A stretch of DNA of 64,000 nucleotides from Streptomyces eurythermus. GTDB taxonomy: Bacteria; Actinomycetota; Actinomycetes; Streptomycetales; Streptomycetaceae. Position 1 is the stretch's first letter. Each line of letters starts with the position of its first letter. Of this stretch, positions 50,544-59,931 are shown piece by piece. The notes under the pieces were generated by a model that ran no database searches, had not been told where the DNA came from, and saw only the letters and a program-made list of their open reading frames with translations. The position numbers and the translations under genes were made by a program. The stretch is taken from NCBI RefSeq assembly GCF_014649115.1, contig NZ_BMSK01000014.1:124001-188000 (forward strand), in the 5' to 3' direction.

Positions 50544-51581
50544 TCAGGATGTATGGGAAAACCGTCGCTCCGGCTCCCGCTGTCCCGTCGGTCCCAGAGG
50601 GATCCGCAGGCACGACCGGCCCGCCCGCCAGTCGGTCAGCAGCCGCCGGGCCAGCCGGACCTCGAGATACTCGGTCGCGTCGATCCCGAAGGCGATGTCC
50701 GGCGCCAGCTCCGGCTCCTCGGCGAGCAGCCCGCCGATCACCTCGTGCCGGACCACCTGCTCGTGCACCGCGTCGGCCTCCACGTGTTCGTCGTAGAAGA
50801 ACTCCGCGGCCGGGCCGGCCCCGGTGCGGCGCATCGCCTCGGCGAGCCGGCGGGAGGCGGGCGAGGAGGTGATCTCCACCTCGGCGAAGTGGCCCACCAG
50901 CGCGCCGCGCAGCCCCCGGTGCAGGCCGAACAGGGACATCAGATTGACCAGGGCCAGCATCTCGGCCGGGGCCGCGTCCAGATGGCGGCCGTAGGCGGTG
51001 TCCAGGCCCAGGTCCGTCATCAGGTCGGCGAACAGCCGCGCGTGCACCCGGTCGGCCCGGCCGCCGCCGAACTCGTCGTACTCCACCGCGGCCATCGCCG
51101 CCTTCGCCCGGCCCCACAGCCGCGGCAGCACCCAGGCGTGCGGGTCGGCCTCCTTCAGGTGGTACAGCGAGCGCAGCGCCGCGTACTCGCGCAGCTGCCA
51201 CAGCTCGCCCTCCTTGTGCAGGAAACCGGCGACCCCCGTCCCCTCGGCCGGTTCGACCAGCAGGGCGCCGAGCGCGTCGTCCAGGCTGTCGTGGACCGGG
51301 GTGTCGGCGCGCAGCGCGTCCAGGAAACGGCCCTCCAGCGCGGCCCGCACCCGCAGCAGCTCCGGGTCCCACTCGCGCTCCGCGGGCACCCCGGCGAAAC
51401 CGCGGTAGTGCAGCTCGTAGCACACGTACAGGGCGAGCTGGAGGTCGTCACCGTACGGGTCCGCGGCCCCGGCGTCGGCGGGGCGGGGGAGCGGGCCCGC
51501 GCCGCGCAGGTTCGCGGTCAGCGCGGCGGACAGGGGGCCTCGGGGGCGGGGGAGCCGGGGTTCTCGCGGGTGGTGATTCAT
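50544..51581 (-). CDS. iron-containing redox enzyme family protein (haem oxygenase-like fold)
   Basis: A 345-residue all-helical protein of the haem-oxygenase-like diiron group. Likely metal ligands are visible in LYVCYELHYRGF, GHFAEVEITSS and EFFYDEHVEADAVHEQVV, where several Glu and His residues line up in helices. Such enzymes carry out oxygenase or desaturase reactions on small molecules. ATG 51581 is used; the region upstream in frame is not protein-like. The gene ends 21 bases before the methyltransferase gene begins, suggesting one operon 51581 to 49646. Confidence 0.88.
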   Translation of the reverse strand: MNHHPREPRLPRPRGPLSAALTANLRGAGPLPRPADAGAADPYGDDLQLALYVCYELHYRGFAGVPAEREWDPELLRVRAALEGRFLDALRADTPVHDSLDDALGALLVEPAEGTGVAGFLHKEGELWQLREYAALRSLYHLKEADPHAWVLPRLWGRAKAAMAAVEYDEFGGGRADRVHARLFADLMTDLGLDTAYGRHLDAAPAEMLALVNLMSLFGLHRGLRGALVGHFAEVEITSSPASRRLAEAMRRTGAGPAAEFFYDEHVEADAVHEQVVRHEVIGGLLAEEPELAPDIAFGIDATEYLEVRLARRLLTDWRAGRSCLRIPLGPTGQREPERRFSHTS

Positions 51582-51693
51582 GGAGCCCGGGTACCCGGCC
51601 CGCCGTCGATCAACGACACGGCCCGGCATCCGGTCCGCCGGCCGGCGGCACGGCACGGCTCGTGACGTGGTTCGCCGGCCGGCGGCATGGCTC

Positions 51694-51755
51694 GTCACCG
51701 GCATGCCGGCCAACGGCCCGGCCGGTCACCGGCATGCCGGTCAACGGCCCGGCCC
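51694..51755. repeat. 31-bp tandem duplication
   Basis: GTCACCGGCATGCCGG and the following 15 bases occur twice in a row (51694-51724, 51725-51755) with two differences. Each unit contains a 12- to 14-base palindrome around CCGGCATGCCGG. It lies in the 274-base gap between the divergent haem-oxygenase-like gene and the small acidic protein gene; the rest of the gap is GC-rich and shows no gene. Confidence 0.75.
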
Positions 51756-51855
51756 GTCGGCCCACGGTGTGGTCCGTGCCCCGGCCGGGCGGCTCACCGC
51801 GCGCCGCGCGCCCGGTCCGCCCGTGAGCACCCCCGCGGCGCCCCGCCCGGCCGGC

Positions 51856-52029
51856 TCACTCCCCGTCCGCCTGCTCCTGGGCCCCGGTGTTCGGGGTGAT
51901 GGCGTCCCCGGCCTGGCCCGAGGCCTTGTCCTCGTCGCGCTTCTCGGCCTGCTCGACCTCCCGGAGCACCTCCTCCAGGGCCGACTCCTGCCGGTCTTCA
52001 TGGTCGTCGTGGCCGTTCCCGCCCGGCAT
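51856..52029 (-). CDS. small acidic protein
   Basis: A 57-residue highly charged protein (PGGNGHDDHEDRQESALEEV, then LREVEQAEKRDEDKASGQAG). It is one long amphipathic helix with no membrane segment. ATG 52029 has a strong AAGGAGAGG site 4-7 bases upstream, which is the main evidence that it is real. The function is unknown. Confidence 0.65.
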   Translation of the reverse strand: MPGGNGHDDHEDRQESALEEVLREVEQAEKRDEDKASGQAGDAITPNTGAQEQADGE

Positions 52030-52264
52030 GACCTCTCCTTTCCGCCGATGTGGGTGATCTCCCCTGCGAGTTACCCGGCGGCGCCGTCCCAAGCGTCCGG
52101 CAGCCGCGTGCGACGGCCGGCTCCGGGTCCGGGGAGCCTCCGCCCGGGCGGCCGGGACGGTGCTCGCCGTGCGCGGTGTTTCAGGGTGTGGCGCCCTGGA
52201 TACACCCCGAGGGTTCGGCCCCCACGGTTCGCGAGCCCCTACGCCGTCGCAGTGAGGTCGTCAC

Positions 52265-53116
52265 ATGTCCCATGCCCCGTCTCCCGCAGGACCGTCGAAC
52301 GGCACCCGGCCGGCCCCGGCCCCGGCCCACGAGCAGCGTGCGGCCCCGCCGCCCGGCGGCCGGCCCGGCCGGGGCGGTGCCGCCCTGGTGACGGGCGCCT
52401 CCTCGGGCATCGGCGCGGCCGTGGCCCGCCGGCTGGCCGCCCAGGGCGGCTGGCGGCTGGCACTGAACGGCCGCGACATCACCCGACTGGAGCAGGTGGC
52501 CGCCCAGTCCGGCGCGGTCGCGCTGCCCGGGGACCTCTCCCGGCCCGGCGCCGACCGCAGACTCGCCGACCTCGCCCTGGACCACCTCGGACGGCTCGAC
52601 CTGCTGGTGGCGGGCGCCGGTGTCGGCTGGGCCGGAGACTTCACCGGAATGCCCGCCGCACGCATCGACGAGGTCGTGGGCGTCGACCTGCTGGCCACCG
52701 TCCGCCTGGTGCGCGCCCTGCTTCCCCCCATGGTCGCCGCCGGTTCGGGCCGCGTCGTGCTCATCGGGTCCCTGGCCGGCAGCGTGGGCGTACGCGGGGA
52801 GGCCGTCTACTCCGCGGCCAAGGCCGCCCTCGGCACCTTCGCCGACTCCCTGCGCTACGAACTGCGCGGCACCGGGGTCGGCGTCAGCCATGTCGTCCCC
52901 GGCGTGGTCGATACCCCCTTCTTCGACCGGCGGGGCAACCCCTACACCCGGTCCTGGCCCCGGCCGGTGCCCGCCGAACGGGTCGCGGACGCGGTCTGCG
53001 CCGCCGTACGGCACGGCAGGGACGAGGTGTACGTCCCCGGCTGGCTACGGCTGCCCGTCCTGGTGCGCGGTGCCGCGCCCGGACTCTACCGGCGGCTCGC
53101 CGCCCGCTTCGGGTGA
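52265..53116 (+). CDS. short-chain dehydrogenase/reductase with extended N-terminus
   Basis: A 283-residue SDR. A Pro/Ala-rich 38-residue extension precedes the Rossmann motif TGASSGIGAAV. The catalytic Ser is in VLIGSLAGS and YxxxK in AVYSAAKAALG. The C-terminal text GVGVSHVVPGVVDTPFFDRRG is typical of membrane-associated or lipid-related SDRs. It starts a run of four envelope-related genes; the next starts 6 bases after its stop. ATG 52265 lies just before the extension; a later start would remove it. Confidence 0.9.
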   Translation: MSHAPSPAGPSNGTRPAPAPAHEQRAAPPPGGRPGRGGAALVTGASSGIGAAVARRLAAQGGWRLALNGRDITRLEQVAAQSGAVALPGDLSRPGADRRLADLALDHLGRLDLLVAGAGVGWAGDFTGMPAARIDEVVGVDLLATVRLVRALLPPMVAAGSGRVVLIGSLAGSVGVRGEAVYSAAKAALGTFADSLRYELRGTGVGVSHVVPGVVDTPFFDRRGNPYTRSWPRPVPAERVADAVCAAVRHGRDEVYVPGWLRLPVLVRGAAPGLYRRLAARFG

Positions 53117-53122
53117 GCGGCC

Positions 53123-54049
53123 ATGACCGCGGTCACGGTGCTGCTCGCCCTGCTCGCGGCCCTGGCCAACGCGTCCGCCTCGGTGCTCCAGCGCCGGGCC
53201 GCCGTACAGGAGACGGACCAGGGCGGCGAGCCGGGGCCCTCCATCCTGCGCCGGATCCCCCAACTGCTGCGGCGCCGCAGCTGGCTGGCCGGGGCCGGCA
53301 TGCTGCTGCTGTCCGGCCTGCTGCAGGCCGGGGCACTGGCCACCGGCAGCCTGTCCCTGGTCCAGCCCCTGCTCGCCGCCGAGCTGCTGTTCACCCTGGC
53401 CGTCGGCAGCGTCGTCTTCCGGCGCCGCCCCGACACCCGGACCTGGCTGGCGTTCATCGCCCTGGCCGGCGGGCTGGCCCTGTTCCTGCTGGCCGCCGCG
53501 CCGACCGCCGGGCGGGAGACCGCGCGGCCCGGGGCCTGGCTGCTGGGCGGCGGCGGAGTGCTCGCCGCCGTCGCCCTGCTGTGGCTGGCCGCCCGCCCGG
53601 TCCGGGGCGCCTGCCGGGCCATGCTGCTCGGCCTGGCCTCGGCGCTGTGCTTCGCCACCACGGCCGCGCTGATGAAGGAGGCCGTGGGCAGGCTGGCGGA
53701 CGGGCCCGCGGCGATGTTCGGGCACTGGTCGCCGTACGCGACGGGGGCCGCCGGACTGGTCGCCTTCGTGCTCCTCCAGGGCGCGCTCGGCGCCGGGCCC
53801 CTGACGGCCTCCCAGCCCGCCCTCACCCTCGGGGACGCGCTCGGCAGCGTCATCCTCGGCTGGGTGCTGTTCGCCGAGACGATCCAGCTGGGCCTGCGCA
53901 TGCTGCCGGAGGCGGCCGGCGTCGCCCTGATCGGCGCGGGCAGCATCGGCCTCGCCCGCGCCCCGTCCGTCGGCGGGGCGTGGGACACCGGCGACGCGGC
54001 GGCGCGCCCCGGCCCCACCACCGCTCTTCCCCGCACACCGAGGAGGTAG
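53123..54049 (+). CDS. DMT superfamily (EamA-like) permease
   Basis: A 308-residue membrane protein with about nine to ten helices in two repeats, as in the drug/metabolite transporter group. It begins TVLLALLAALANASASVLQRR and the first repeat ends in ALATGSLSLVQPLLAAELLF, while the second has TASQPALTLGDALGSVILGW, the same pattern. The substrate is unknown. The ATG is 6 bases after the SDR stop, so the two genes are cotranscribed. Confidence 0.9.
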   Translation: MTAVTVLLALLAALANASASVLQRRAAVQETDQGGEPGPSILRRIPQLLRRRSWLAGAGMLLLSGLLQAGALATGSLSLVQPLLAAELLFTLAVGSVVFRRRPDTRTWLAFIALAGGLALFLLAAAPTAGRETARPGAWLLGGGGVLAAVALLWLAARPVRGACRAMLLGLASALCFATTAALMKEAVGRLADGPAAMFGHWSPYATGAAGLVAFVLLQGALGAGPLTASQPALTLGDALGSVILGWVLFAETIQLGLRMLPEAAGVALIGAGSIGLARAPSVGGAWDTGDAAARPGPTTALPRTPRR

Positions 54050-54057
54050 GTCCACCG

Positions 54058-54843
54058 ATGTTCCCCGTGTCCGGACGCTCCTGGCGGACGGCCGCCGCCC
54101 TGCTGCCGGCCGGCGCCGCCGCGGCCCACATCGTCCCGGCGGCGAGCTGGCTGCCCGGGCTGCGGCCGCTGCTTTTCCCCGGTCTCGCCGGCACCGGCCA
54201 CGTCCGGCACATCGCGCTCACCTTCGACGACGGACCCGATCCGGAGTCGACCCCGCGTTTCCTCGACGCCCTGGACCGCCTCGAGGCGCGGGCCACCTTC
54301 TTCGTGGTCGGCGAGCACGCGGCGCGCCATCCCGGACTGGTCCGCGAGACCGTGCGGCGCGGGCACGAGCTGGGGGTGCACGGCTGGCGCCACGACCGGC
54401 CCTGGCGGCCCTCCTTCGCCCGCGACGCCGAGGAGGTGGCCCGGGCCGTGCGCGTCGTCCACGACCTCACCGGGCGGCGCCCGCGCTGGTACCGCCCGCC
54501 GTACGGCATCCTCACCACCGGCCGCTGGCGGGCCGCCCGGCGGGCCGGGCTGCGCACGGTGCTGTGGTCGGCGTGGGGCAGGGACTGGACGGCCGACGCC
54601 ACACCGGGGTCCGTCCGGGCCCGGGTCGCCGCGGACCTGCGCGGCGGCGGCACCGTGCTGCTGCACGACGCCGACCGGTACTCGGCCCCCGGCTGCTGGC
54701 ACGCCACGCTCGCCGCCCTCCCGGTCATCGTGCGGGACTGCCGGGAGGCCGGCCTGACGGTGGGCCCCCTCCACGAACACGGCACGGCCCCGGCCCCGGC
54801 CGCACCCCGGCCGGCCGTGCCGGAGGGCGCGCTCCGGGAGTGA
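54058..54843 (+). CDS. polysaccharide deacetylase (CE4/NodB family)
   Basis: A 261-residue enzyme with an N-terminal hydrophobic anchor (TAAALLPAGAAAAHIVPAAS). The NodB motifs are LTFDDGPDP (catalytic and metal Asp), HGWRHDRP (metal His pair), RPPYGILT and VLLHDAD (catalytic His). All key residues are present. It should remove acetyl groups from GlcNAc polymers such as peptidoglycan or chitin outside the membrane. A GAGGAGGT site precedes ATG 54058. It is in one run with the SDR and the permease. Confidence 0.93.
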   Translation: MFPVSGRSWRTAAALLPAGAAAAHIVPAASWLPGLRPLLFPGLAGTGHVRHIALTFDDGPDPESTPRFLDALDRLEARATFFVVGEHAARHPGLVRETVRRGHELGVHGWRHDRPWRPSFARDAEEVARAVRVVHDLTGRRPRWYRPPYGILTTGRWRAARRAGLRTVLWSAWGRDWTADATPGSVRARVAADLRGGGTVLLHDADRYSAPGCWHATLAALPVIVRDCREAGLTVGPLHEHGTAPAPAAPRPAVPEGALRE

Positions 54844-54944
54844 CCGTGCGCGTGCCGTGGTGCGGTTGCGGTGAGTGTGCGGGAGACATGGCGGGTGCCC
54901 GGCCGCCCGGCAGGGTGCCGCGGGTGTGCGCGGCACCCTGCGCC

Positions 54945-56054
54945 TCACAGCTCCCCCAGGCTCTCCAGCGCGTCCCCCCGGAACAGTGCGCGCCCCCGGG
55001 CCACCCGGGCGGCGCGTTCCGGGGTGCCCTCCCCGAGGCCGTCCAGGGCCCTCAGGAGCGCGGGGCCGTCGGGGGCGAGGGCGCACAGGCCGAGGTCGGC
55101 CATCCGGCGGACGCCCTCCGCGCCGTGGCCGGGCAGCGGGCGGTGGGCGACCACCGGCAGGCCCGCCGCGAGCGCCTGTACGGCCGTCTGGCCGGCCGCG
55201 TTGTCCACCAGGGCGTGACCCGCCGCCAGCAGCCCCGGCATGTCGTCGACCCAGCCCAGGGCCAGCGCGGCCGGCTCCCGGGACATCCGGGCGTACAGCC
55301 GCTCGTTGCGGCCGCACAGCACCACCGGCAGCCGGCCGGCCTCCGCCAGCAGCCGGGCGGTGGCGGCCGGCCGCGACGCCGCGCCCCAGGCGCCGGCGGA
55401 CAGCAGGACCGGGGGCCGGCCGGGCGCCCGCGCGGCGAACCGCTCCCGCCACCGGGCCGCCCCGGGGGCCGGCCCGCGGAAGGCGGGGGCGACCACCGGC
55501 CCGGTGGTGACCACGGACGTGTGAAGCGCCCGGCGCACCCGCGCCGCGGCCGTGTCCGTCAGGCACAGATACCGGTCGTTGCCCGGGTGCAGCCACTGCC
55601 GGTGCACCGCGAAGTCCAGCAGGAACACGGCGCTGGGCACCCGCAGCGTCCCCCGGGCCCGCAGATGCCCGGTGAGCTGCGCGGCCAGATGGAAGACGGA
55701 CACCACCACGTCGGGGCGCAGCCGGTCCACCAGGTCCGTCAGCCGGTCCCCGGCGAGCCGGGCCAGCGGCACCCCGCCGGGCCGCGGGCCGGGCCCCTCG
55801 CGCAGGAACGCGCCGTAGATCCCGGCGTACACCCAGGGCAGGTGGCGTACCGACGCCTGGTAGCCGCGGCGCAGCCCGCTGCCCAGGCCGTACGGCAGCA
55901 GCCGCAGCACGTCCACCACCTCGGCCCGCTCGCCGCGGACCTCCGCCCGGCGCACGAGTTCGGCGGCCACGGTGTCGTGACCGGCCCCCATGCTCGCGCT
56001 GAGGATCAGGGTCCGCCGCCGGCCGTCCGGCGCCTCGTGGTGGGTGCTCCGCAC
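54945..56054 (-). CDS. MGDG synthase-like glycosyltransferase
   Basis: A 369-residue glycosyltransferase. The N-terminal domain begins LILSASMGAGHDTVAAELVR, the MGDG-synthase-type start for diacylglycerol binding. The C-terminal GT-B domain has LSAGAWGAASRP, LGWVDDMPGLLAAGHALVDN and AGGQTAVQ-like text (AAGQTAVQALAAGLPVVAH) for nucleotide-sugar binding. It probably adds a sugar to a lipid acceptor. I prefer GTG 56054 with GGAGAG upstream; TTG 56087 would add 11 residues. It is convergent with the deacetylase gene. Confidence 0.88.
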   Translation of the reverse strand: MRSTHHEAPDGRRRTLILSASMGAGHDTVAAELVRRAEVRGERAEVVDVLRLLPYGLGSGLRRGYQASVRHLPWVYAGIYGAFLREGPGPRPGGVPLARLAGDRLTDLVDRLRPDVVVSVFHLAAQLTGHLRARGTLRVPSAVFLLDFAVHRQWLHPGNDRYLCLTDTAAARVRRALHTSVVTTGPVVAPAFRGPAPGAARWRERFAARAPGRPPVLLSAGAWGAASRPAATARLLAEAGRLPVVLCGRNERLYARMSREPAALALGWVDDMPGLLAAGHALVDNAAGQTAVQALAAGLPVVAHRPLPGHGAEGVRRMADLGLCALAPDGPALLRALDGLGEGTPERAARVARGRALFRGDALESLGEL

Positions 56055-56227
56055 GGGTGGACGTCTCTCCGCCGGGGCGGCGCCCAAACCGCCCGCCGGT
56101 GGGCCGGGTCACCCGTGCGCACCGCCCCGCCGTGCCGGTGCCCGCGCTGCGGCTGCGAGCCGCCCGGCACGTGCCAGGCTGGAGACATCGGCAGGACGGC
56201 GGGTCGGCGGCGAGCACGGGAGGAGCC

Positions 56228-57058
56228 GTGAGGCGGTTGCGGCGCGGCCTGCACCGCGCGTGGCAGTGGCTGCGGGTCCGGGCCCTGTTCGAGCACGGGC
56301 GGGAGCTGGAGCTGATGCACCGGGCCATGGGGTTCGCCACCCTGGCCCTGGTGACGCTGGCGCCGCTGCTGATCGTGGTCGCCGCGGCCGCCCCCCTGGT
56401 GCGCGGCGGCTTCGCCTCCTGGCTGACCGACGGCATGGGCCTGTCCGGCCGGTCCGCGCACGCGGTCACCGACGTCATCAGCCCGCCCCGCAAGGTCATC
56501 GGCACCACCAGCGCCCTCAGCGCGGTCCTGCTCGCCGTCTTCGGCGTGGCCTTCGGCGGCAGCGTGCAGAACGCCTACGAGAGGATCTGGGGCCTGGCGT
56601 CCGGCCCCTGGCACCGGGTGTGGCGGCAGGCGACCTGGCTGGTGGTGCTGACCGCGTACCTCTACCAGGAGGCGGCGACGAAGACGACGCTGCACGGCGG
56701 GCAGCGGATCACCCTGTCCACGGTGAGCGGCGCGCTGTTCTTCTGGTGGGGACAGCGCTTCCTGCTGGGCGGCCAGATCCGCTGGCGGGCGCTGCTGCCG
56801 GGCGCGGTGGCCACCGTCATCGGCCTGATCGGCCTGCGCGCCTTCTCCTACCTGGTGTTCACCCCGCTCATCGTCACCAACGCCCTCAGCTACGGCGCCG
56901 TCGGCACCGTCCTCGTCGTGGAGTCCTGGCTGATCGGCGTCGGTTTCGTCATCTACGGCGGCGCCCTGTTCGGCCGCTGGTTCACCGAACACCACTGGAT
57001 GCCCTCCCACCACGAGCCGGAGTGGACGGACGGGACCGAGGAGCGGGAGGAGTCCTGA
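56228..57058 (+). CDS. YihY/virulence factor BrkB family membrane protein
   Basis: A 276-residue protein with about six membrane helices. Family text includes MHRAMGFATLALVTLAPLLI, then VAFGGSVQNAYERIWGL and YLYQEAATKTT. Function is not established; the family was once called RNase BN, which was wrong. GTG 56228 lies behind GGGAGGAG. It is convergent with the peptide exporter gene ending at 57114. Confidence 0.92.
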   Translation: MRRLRRGLHRAWQWLRVRALFEHGRELELMHRAMGFATLALVTLAPLLIVVAAAAPLVRGGFASWLTDGMGLSGRSAHAVTDVISPPRKVIGTTSALSAVLLAVFGVAFGGSVQNAYERIWGLASGPWHRVWRQATWLVVLTAYLYQEAATKTTLHGGQRITLSTVSGALFFWWGQRFLLGGQIRWRALLPGAVATVIGLIGLRAFSYLVFTPLIVTNALSYGAVGTVLVVESWLIGVGFVIYGGALFGRWFTEHHWMPSHHEPEWTDGTEEREES

Positions 57059-57113
57059 CCCGGATCCGGTCGGATCTTCGATCGCACCACTTCCGGACCG
57101 CGTCGGCCGAGTC

Positions 57114-59930
57114 TCAGGCGAGCTGCCGGCGGACCAGTTCGTGCAGGCGGCCGCCGGCGTCCGCGAGGAGTTCGGACGGGGGGCCCTGCTGGACGATCCT
57201 GCCCTCCTCCATCACGATCACCCGGTCGGCGTCCAGGACGGTCGACAGCCGGTGGGCGATCACGATCCGGGTGGCGTTGAGCTTGCGGGTGCTGTCGATG
57301 ACGACGCGCTGGGTGTCGTTGTCCAGGGCGCTGGTCGCCTCGTCGAGGAACAGGATCCGCGGACGCCGGATCAGCGCCTGGGCGATCATCAGCCGCTGCC
57401 GCTGCCCGCCGGAGATCGCGCCGCCCGACGCGACGATGGTGTGCAGCCCCATCGGCATCCGCTGGATGTCCTCCGCGAGGCCCGCCAGCTCGGCCGCCGC
57501 CATCACCTCCTCCGGCGTGTACGGCTCCGCGCCGCAGATGACGTCCATGATCGAGCCGGAGAACGGCTGCGCGTGCTGGAGGACGACCCCGCACTGGCGG
57601 CGCACCGCCGACTGGTCCAGCGCCGCCAGGTCCTGCCCGTCGTACAGGACGCTGCCGGAGACCGGCCGGTCGAAGCCGATGAGCAGGCGCAGCAGCGTGG
57701 ACTTGCCGCAGCCGCTCGGGCCGACGACCGCGACGAACTCGCCCGGCCGTACGGCGAAGGACACGTCGTCCAGGACCAGCGGACCGTCGTCGGCGTACCG
57801 GAAGGACAGCCGGCGGGCCTCCAGCGCGCCCGACAGCGGACCCGGACGGGTGCTCGCCGCCCGGACCTCGGGCCGGGCCTCCAGCACCGGCTTGATCTCC
57901 TCGAACAGCGGCAGCGCCGCCACCGACGACACGAACGCGCCGGTCAGCTGGGTGACCGAGGTCAGCAGCATGGTCACCGACGTGTTGAAGGTCAGGAAGT
58001 CCGCCGCCGACATCGCGCCCTCGGCCGGGCCCGCCAGCAGCATGAACATCAGCAGGGTGCAGACGGGGAGGTAGACCGCGCCCAGGACCGTGGTCAGGTT
58101 CTTGATCCGGCCCACCTTCTGCTGGAGTTCCCGGCCGCGCGCGAACTCGCGGGCCCAGGCCGCGTAGGCGTAGTTCTCGGCCGCCGCCACCCGCAGCTTG
58201 GGCAGCCCGCGCAGGGTCTGGAACGCCTGGTTGTTGAGCTTGTTGCCGAGCACCACCAGGCGTCGCTGCCAGCGCACCTGCCACAGCCCGAGCCCCGCGA
58301 ACACCACCGCGACGACGAGCAGCATCCCGACCGCCGCGAGCGCCATCGGCACGCTGTACCACAGCAGCAGCCCCAGGTTCATCGCGCCGACCGTCACCGA
58401 CTGGGCGACGACCGGTCCGACGCCCGCCAGCAGCCGGCGGATCGCGCTGATGCCCATCGCCGCACTGGCCAGCTCGCCGGTCGAACGCCGGGTGAAGAAC
58501 CGGGTGGGCAGCCGCAGCAGCCTGTCCCACACGGCCGGTTGCAGCGCCGCCTCGATACGGCCCTCCAGGCGCAGGATGGACAAATTCTCCAGCAGCGTGA
58601 ACGCCGCCGCGACCACCCCGCTCACCATCACCGCCAGGCACACCCGGACGATCAGGCCCTCCTCGGCCCTCGGCACGTACTCGCCGAGCACCTTGCCGGT
58701 CGCGATCGGCACCAGCGCGCCGATGGCCACCGTCACCAGGCCCGCGAGCAGCAGGTTCAGCAGGTCGCCGCGGGTCCCGCGGAGGCTGAACCGCAGCAGC
58801 CCGAGCGGGGAGAGCGGCTTGTCGGGCAGCGGCCGGTAGAACATCACCGCGCGCGGCTCGAACTCCCCGGCGTTGTCCTTCCCGACCGGTGTCTCGCGGC
58901 CGGTGCCCGGATGCACGGCGACATAGCCGCCGCGCCGCCACAGCAGCGCCACCGGGGCCCCGGACAGCGCCCGGTGGCCGACCAGCGGGCCCGCGTTCTC
59001 CCGCCACCAACGCCCCTCCAGGCGCACCGTGCGGGTGCGCACCCGGGAGGCCAGCGCGATCCGCTCCACCGGATCCAGCCGCTCGTTCGCGGTGCCGCTC
59101 TGCGCGGGCTCGGCGAGCGCGATCCCGGCCGCCCCGGCGACCAGCTTGCAGGCCGCGTAGGTGGCGTCCGCGTCGGCGGCCGTCGGGTGGCGGGCCGAGC
59201 GCTTGCCGATCGCGGCCAGCAGCGTCCGGTCGGCCTGCGCGCGCACCGCCTCACCGGCCCTGATCCCGGCGGCCGTACGCGTCTCGTGAGCCTGCTCCAG
59301 CTGCTCGATCCACCGGTCCAGCGCGGTCAGCAGCCGGTACTGCTGGTCCACCATGCTCTGCCACAGCGCCGGGTCCATCAGCAGATCGGCCGCGGCCTCG
59401 GCGCCGTACAGCGAGCCGTACTGCACACTGCCCGGCGGCACCTGCATCCAGAACACGTCGTCGTCGGCGGGCGCGGCGGCGCGCTCGTCCGCCAGCGGCG
59501 CCTGGAAGAGGACGGACAGACCCCGGCCGACGCCGAGCGCCACCGCGTACTCCAGCGGGCTGGAGGCGGGCGGCACGTACTGCGGGGTGCCGTACTCGTC
59601 GTAGGACCAGGTCTGGGTGCCGGCCGGCTGGTACAGCTCGCGCAGCCCGACGCGGTGCACCACACAGTCCCGGACCGGGCGGGCCACCAGGGTGTGCCGG
59701 GGGCCGGTGACCGGGCCGAGCAGCAGTGTGCCCGCCTCCAGCCGGCCCAGGTGGTGCCAGTGGCCCTGCTCGGCGGCGTCCACCGCGAACAGGTCCAGCG
59801 CGCCGGCCGCGACCAGCCACAGCACCTGCGGACCCTCCAGGTCCAGGCGGCCGAGGCCGGCGCAGTCCAGCCGGGTGCCCAGCGAGCCCAGCGCCCCGAG
59901 GACGAGGTCGCCTTCCTGCACGGATGTCAT
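57114..59930 (-). CDS. NHLP-family peptide export ABC transporter permease/ATPase (second transporter)
   Basis: A 938-residue ABC exporter half. Residues 1-400 form a large cytoplasmic N-terminal part beginning with a cyclic-nucleotide-binding-like fold; no peptidase motif is present. Six membrane helices follow at about 405-700, then the ATPase with GPSGCGKST, ISGGQRQRLMIAQAL, ILFLDEATSALD and IAHRLST. This is the layout of the second NHLP bacteriocin transporter, which partners with the C39-type transporter next to it. ATG 59930 lies 1 base after the stop of that gene. It is the last gene of the cassette. Confidence 0.94.
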   Translation of the reverse strand: MTSVQEGDLVLGALGSLGTRLDCAGLGRLDLEGPQVLWLVAAGALDLFAVDAAEQGHWHHLGRLEAGTLLLGPVTGPRHTLVARPVRDCVVHRVGLRELYQPAGTQTWSYDEYGTPQYVPPASSPLEYAVALGVGRGLSVLFQAPLADERAAAPADDDVFWMQVPPGSVQYGSLYGAEAAADLLMDPALWQSMVDQQYRLLTALDRWIEQLEQAHETRTAAGIRAGEAVRAQADRTLLAAIGKRSARHPTAADADATYAACKLVAGAAGIALAEPAQSGTANERLDPVERIALASRVRTRTVRLEGRWWRENAGPLVGHRALSGAPVALLWRRGGYVAVHPGTGRETPVGKDNAGEFEPRAVMFYRPLPDKPLSPLGLLRFSLRGTRGDLLNLLLAGLVTVAIGALVPIATGKVLGEYVPRAEEGLIVRVCLAVMVSGVVAAAFTLLENLSILRLEGRIEAALQPAVWDRLLRLPTRFFTRRSTGELASAAMGISAIRRLLAGVGPVVAQSVTVGAMNLGLLLWYSVPMALAAVGMLLVVAVVFAGLGLWQVRWQRRLVVLGNKLNNQAFQTLRGLPKLRVAAAENYAYAAWAREFARGRELQQKVGRIKNLTTVLGAVYLPVCTLLMFMLLAGPAEGAMSAADFLTFNTSVTMLLTSVTQLTGAFVSSVAALPLFEEIKPVLEARPEVRAASTRPGPLSGALEARRLSFRYADDGPLVLDDVSFAVRPGEFVAVVGPSGCGKSTLLRLLIGFDRPVSGSVLYDGQDLAALDQSAVRRQCGVVLQHAQPFSGSIMDVICGAEPYTPEEVMAAAELAGLAEDIQRMPMGLHTIVASGGAISGGQRQRLMIAQALIRRPRILFLDEATSALDNDTQRVVIDSTRKLNATRIVIAHRLSTVLDADRVIVMEEGRIVQQGPPSELLADAGGRLHELVRRQLA

Positions 59931-59931
59931 C

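Noticed and set aside
53086..56508. Open frame of 1140 codons on the minus strand
   Set aside because: It crosses four convincing genes in other frames and encodes low-complexity Arg/Ala/Pro text with no domain.
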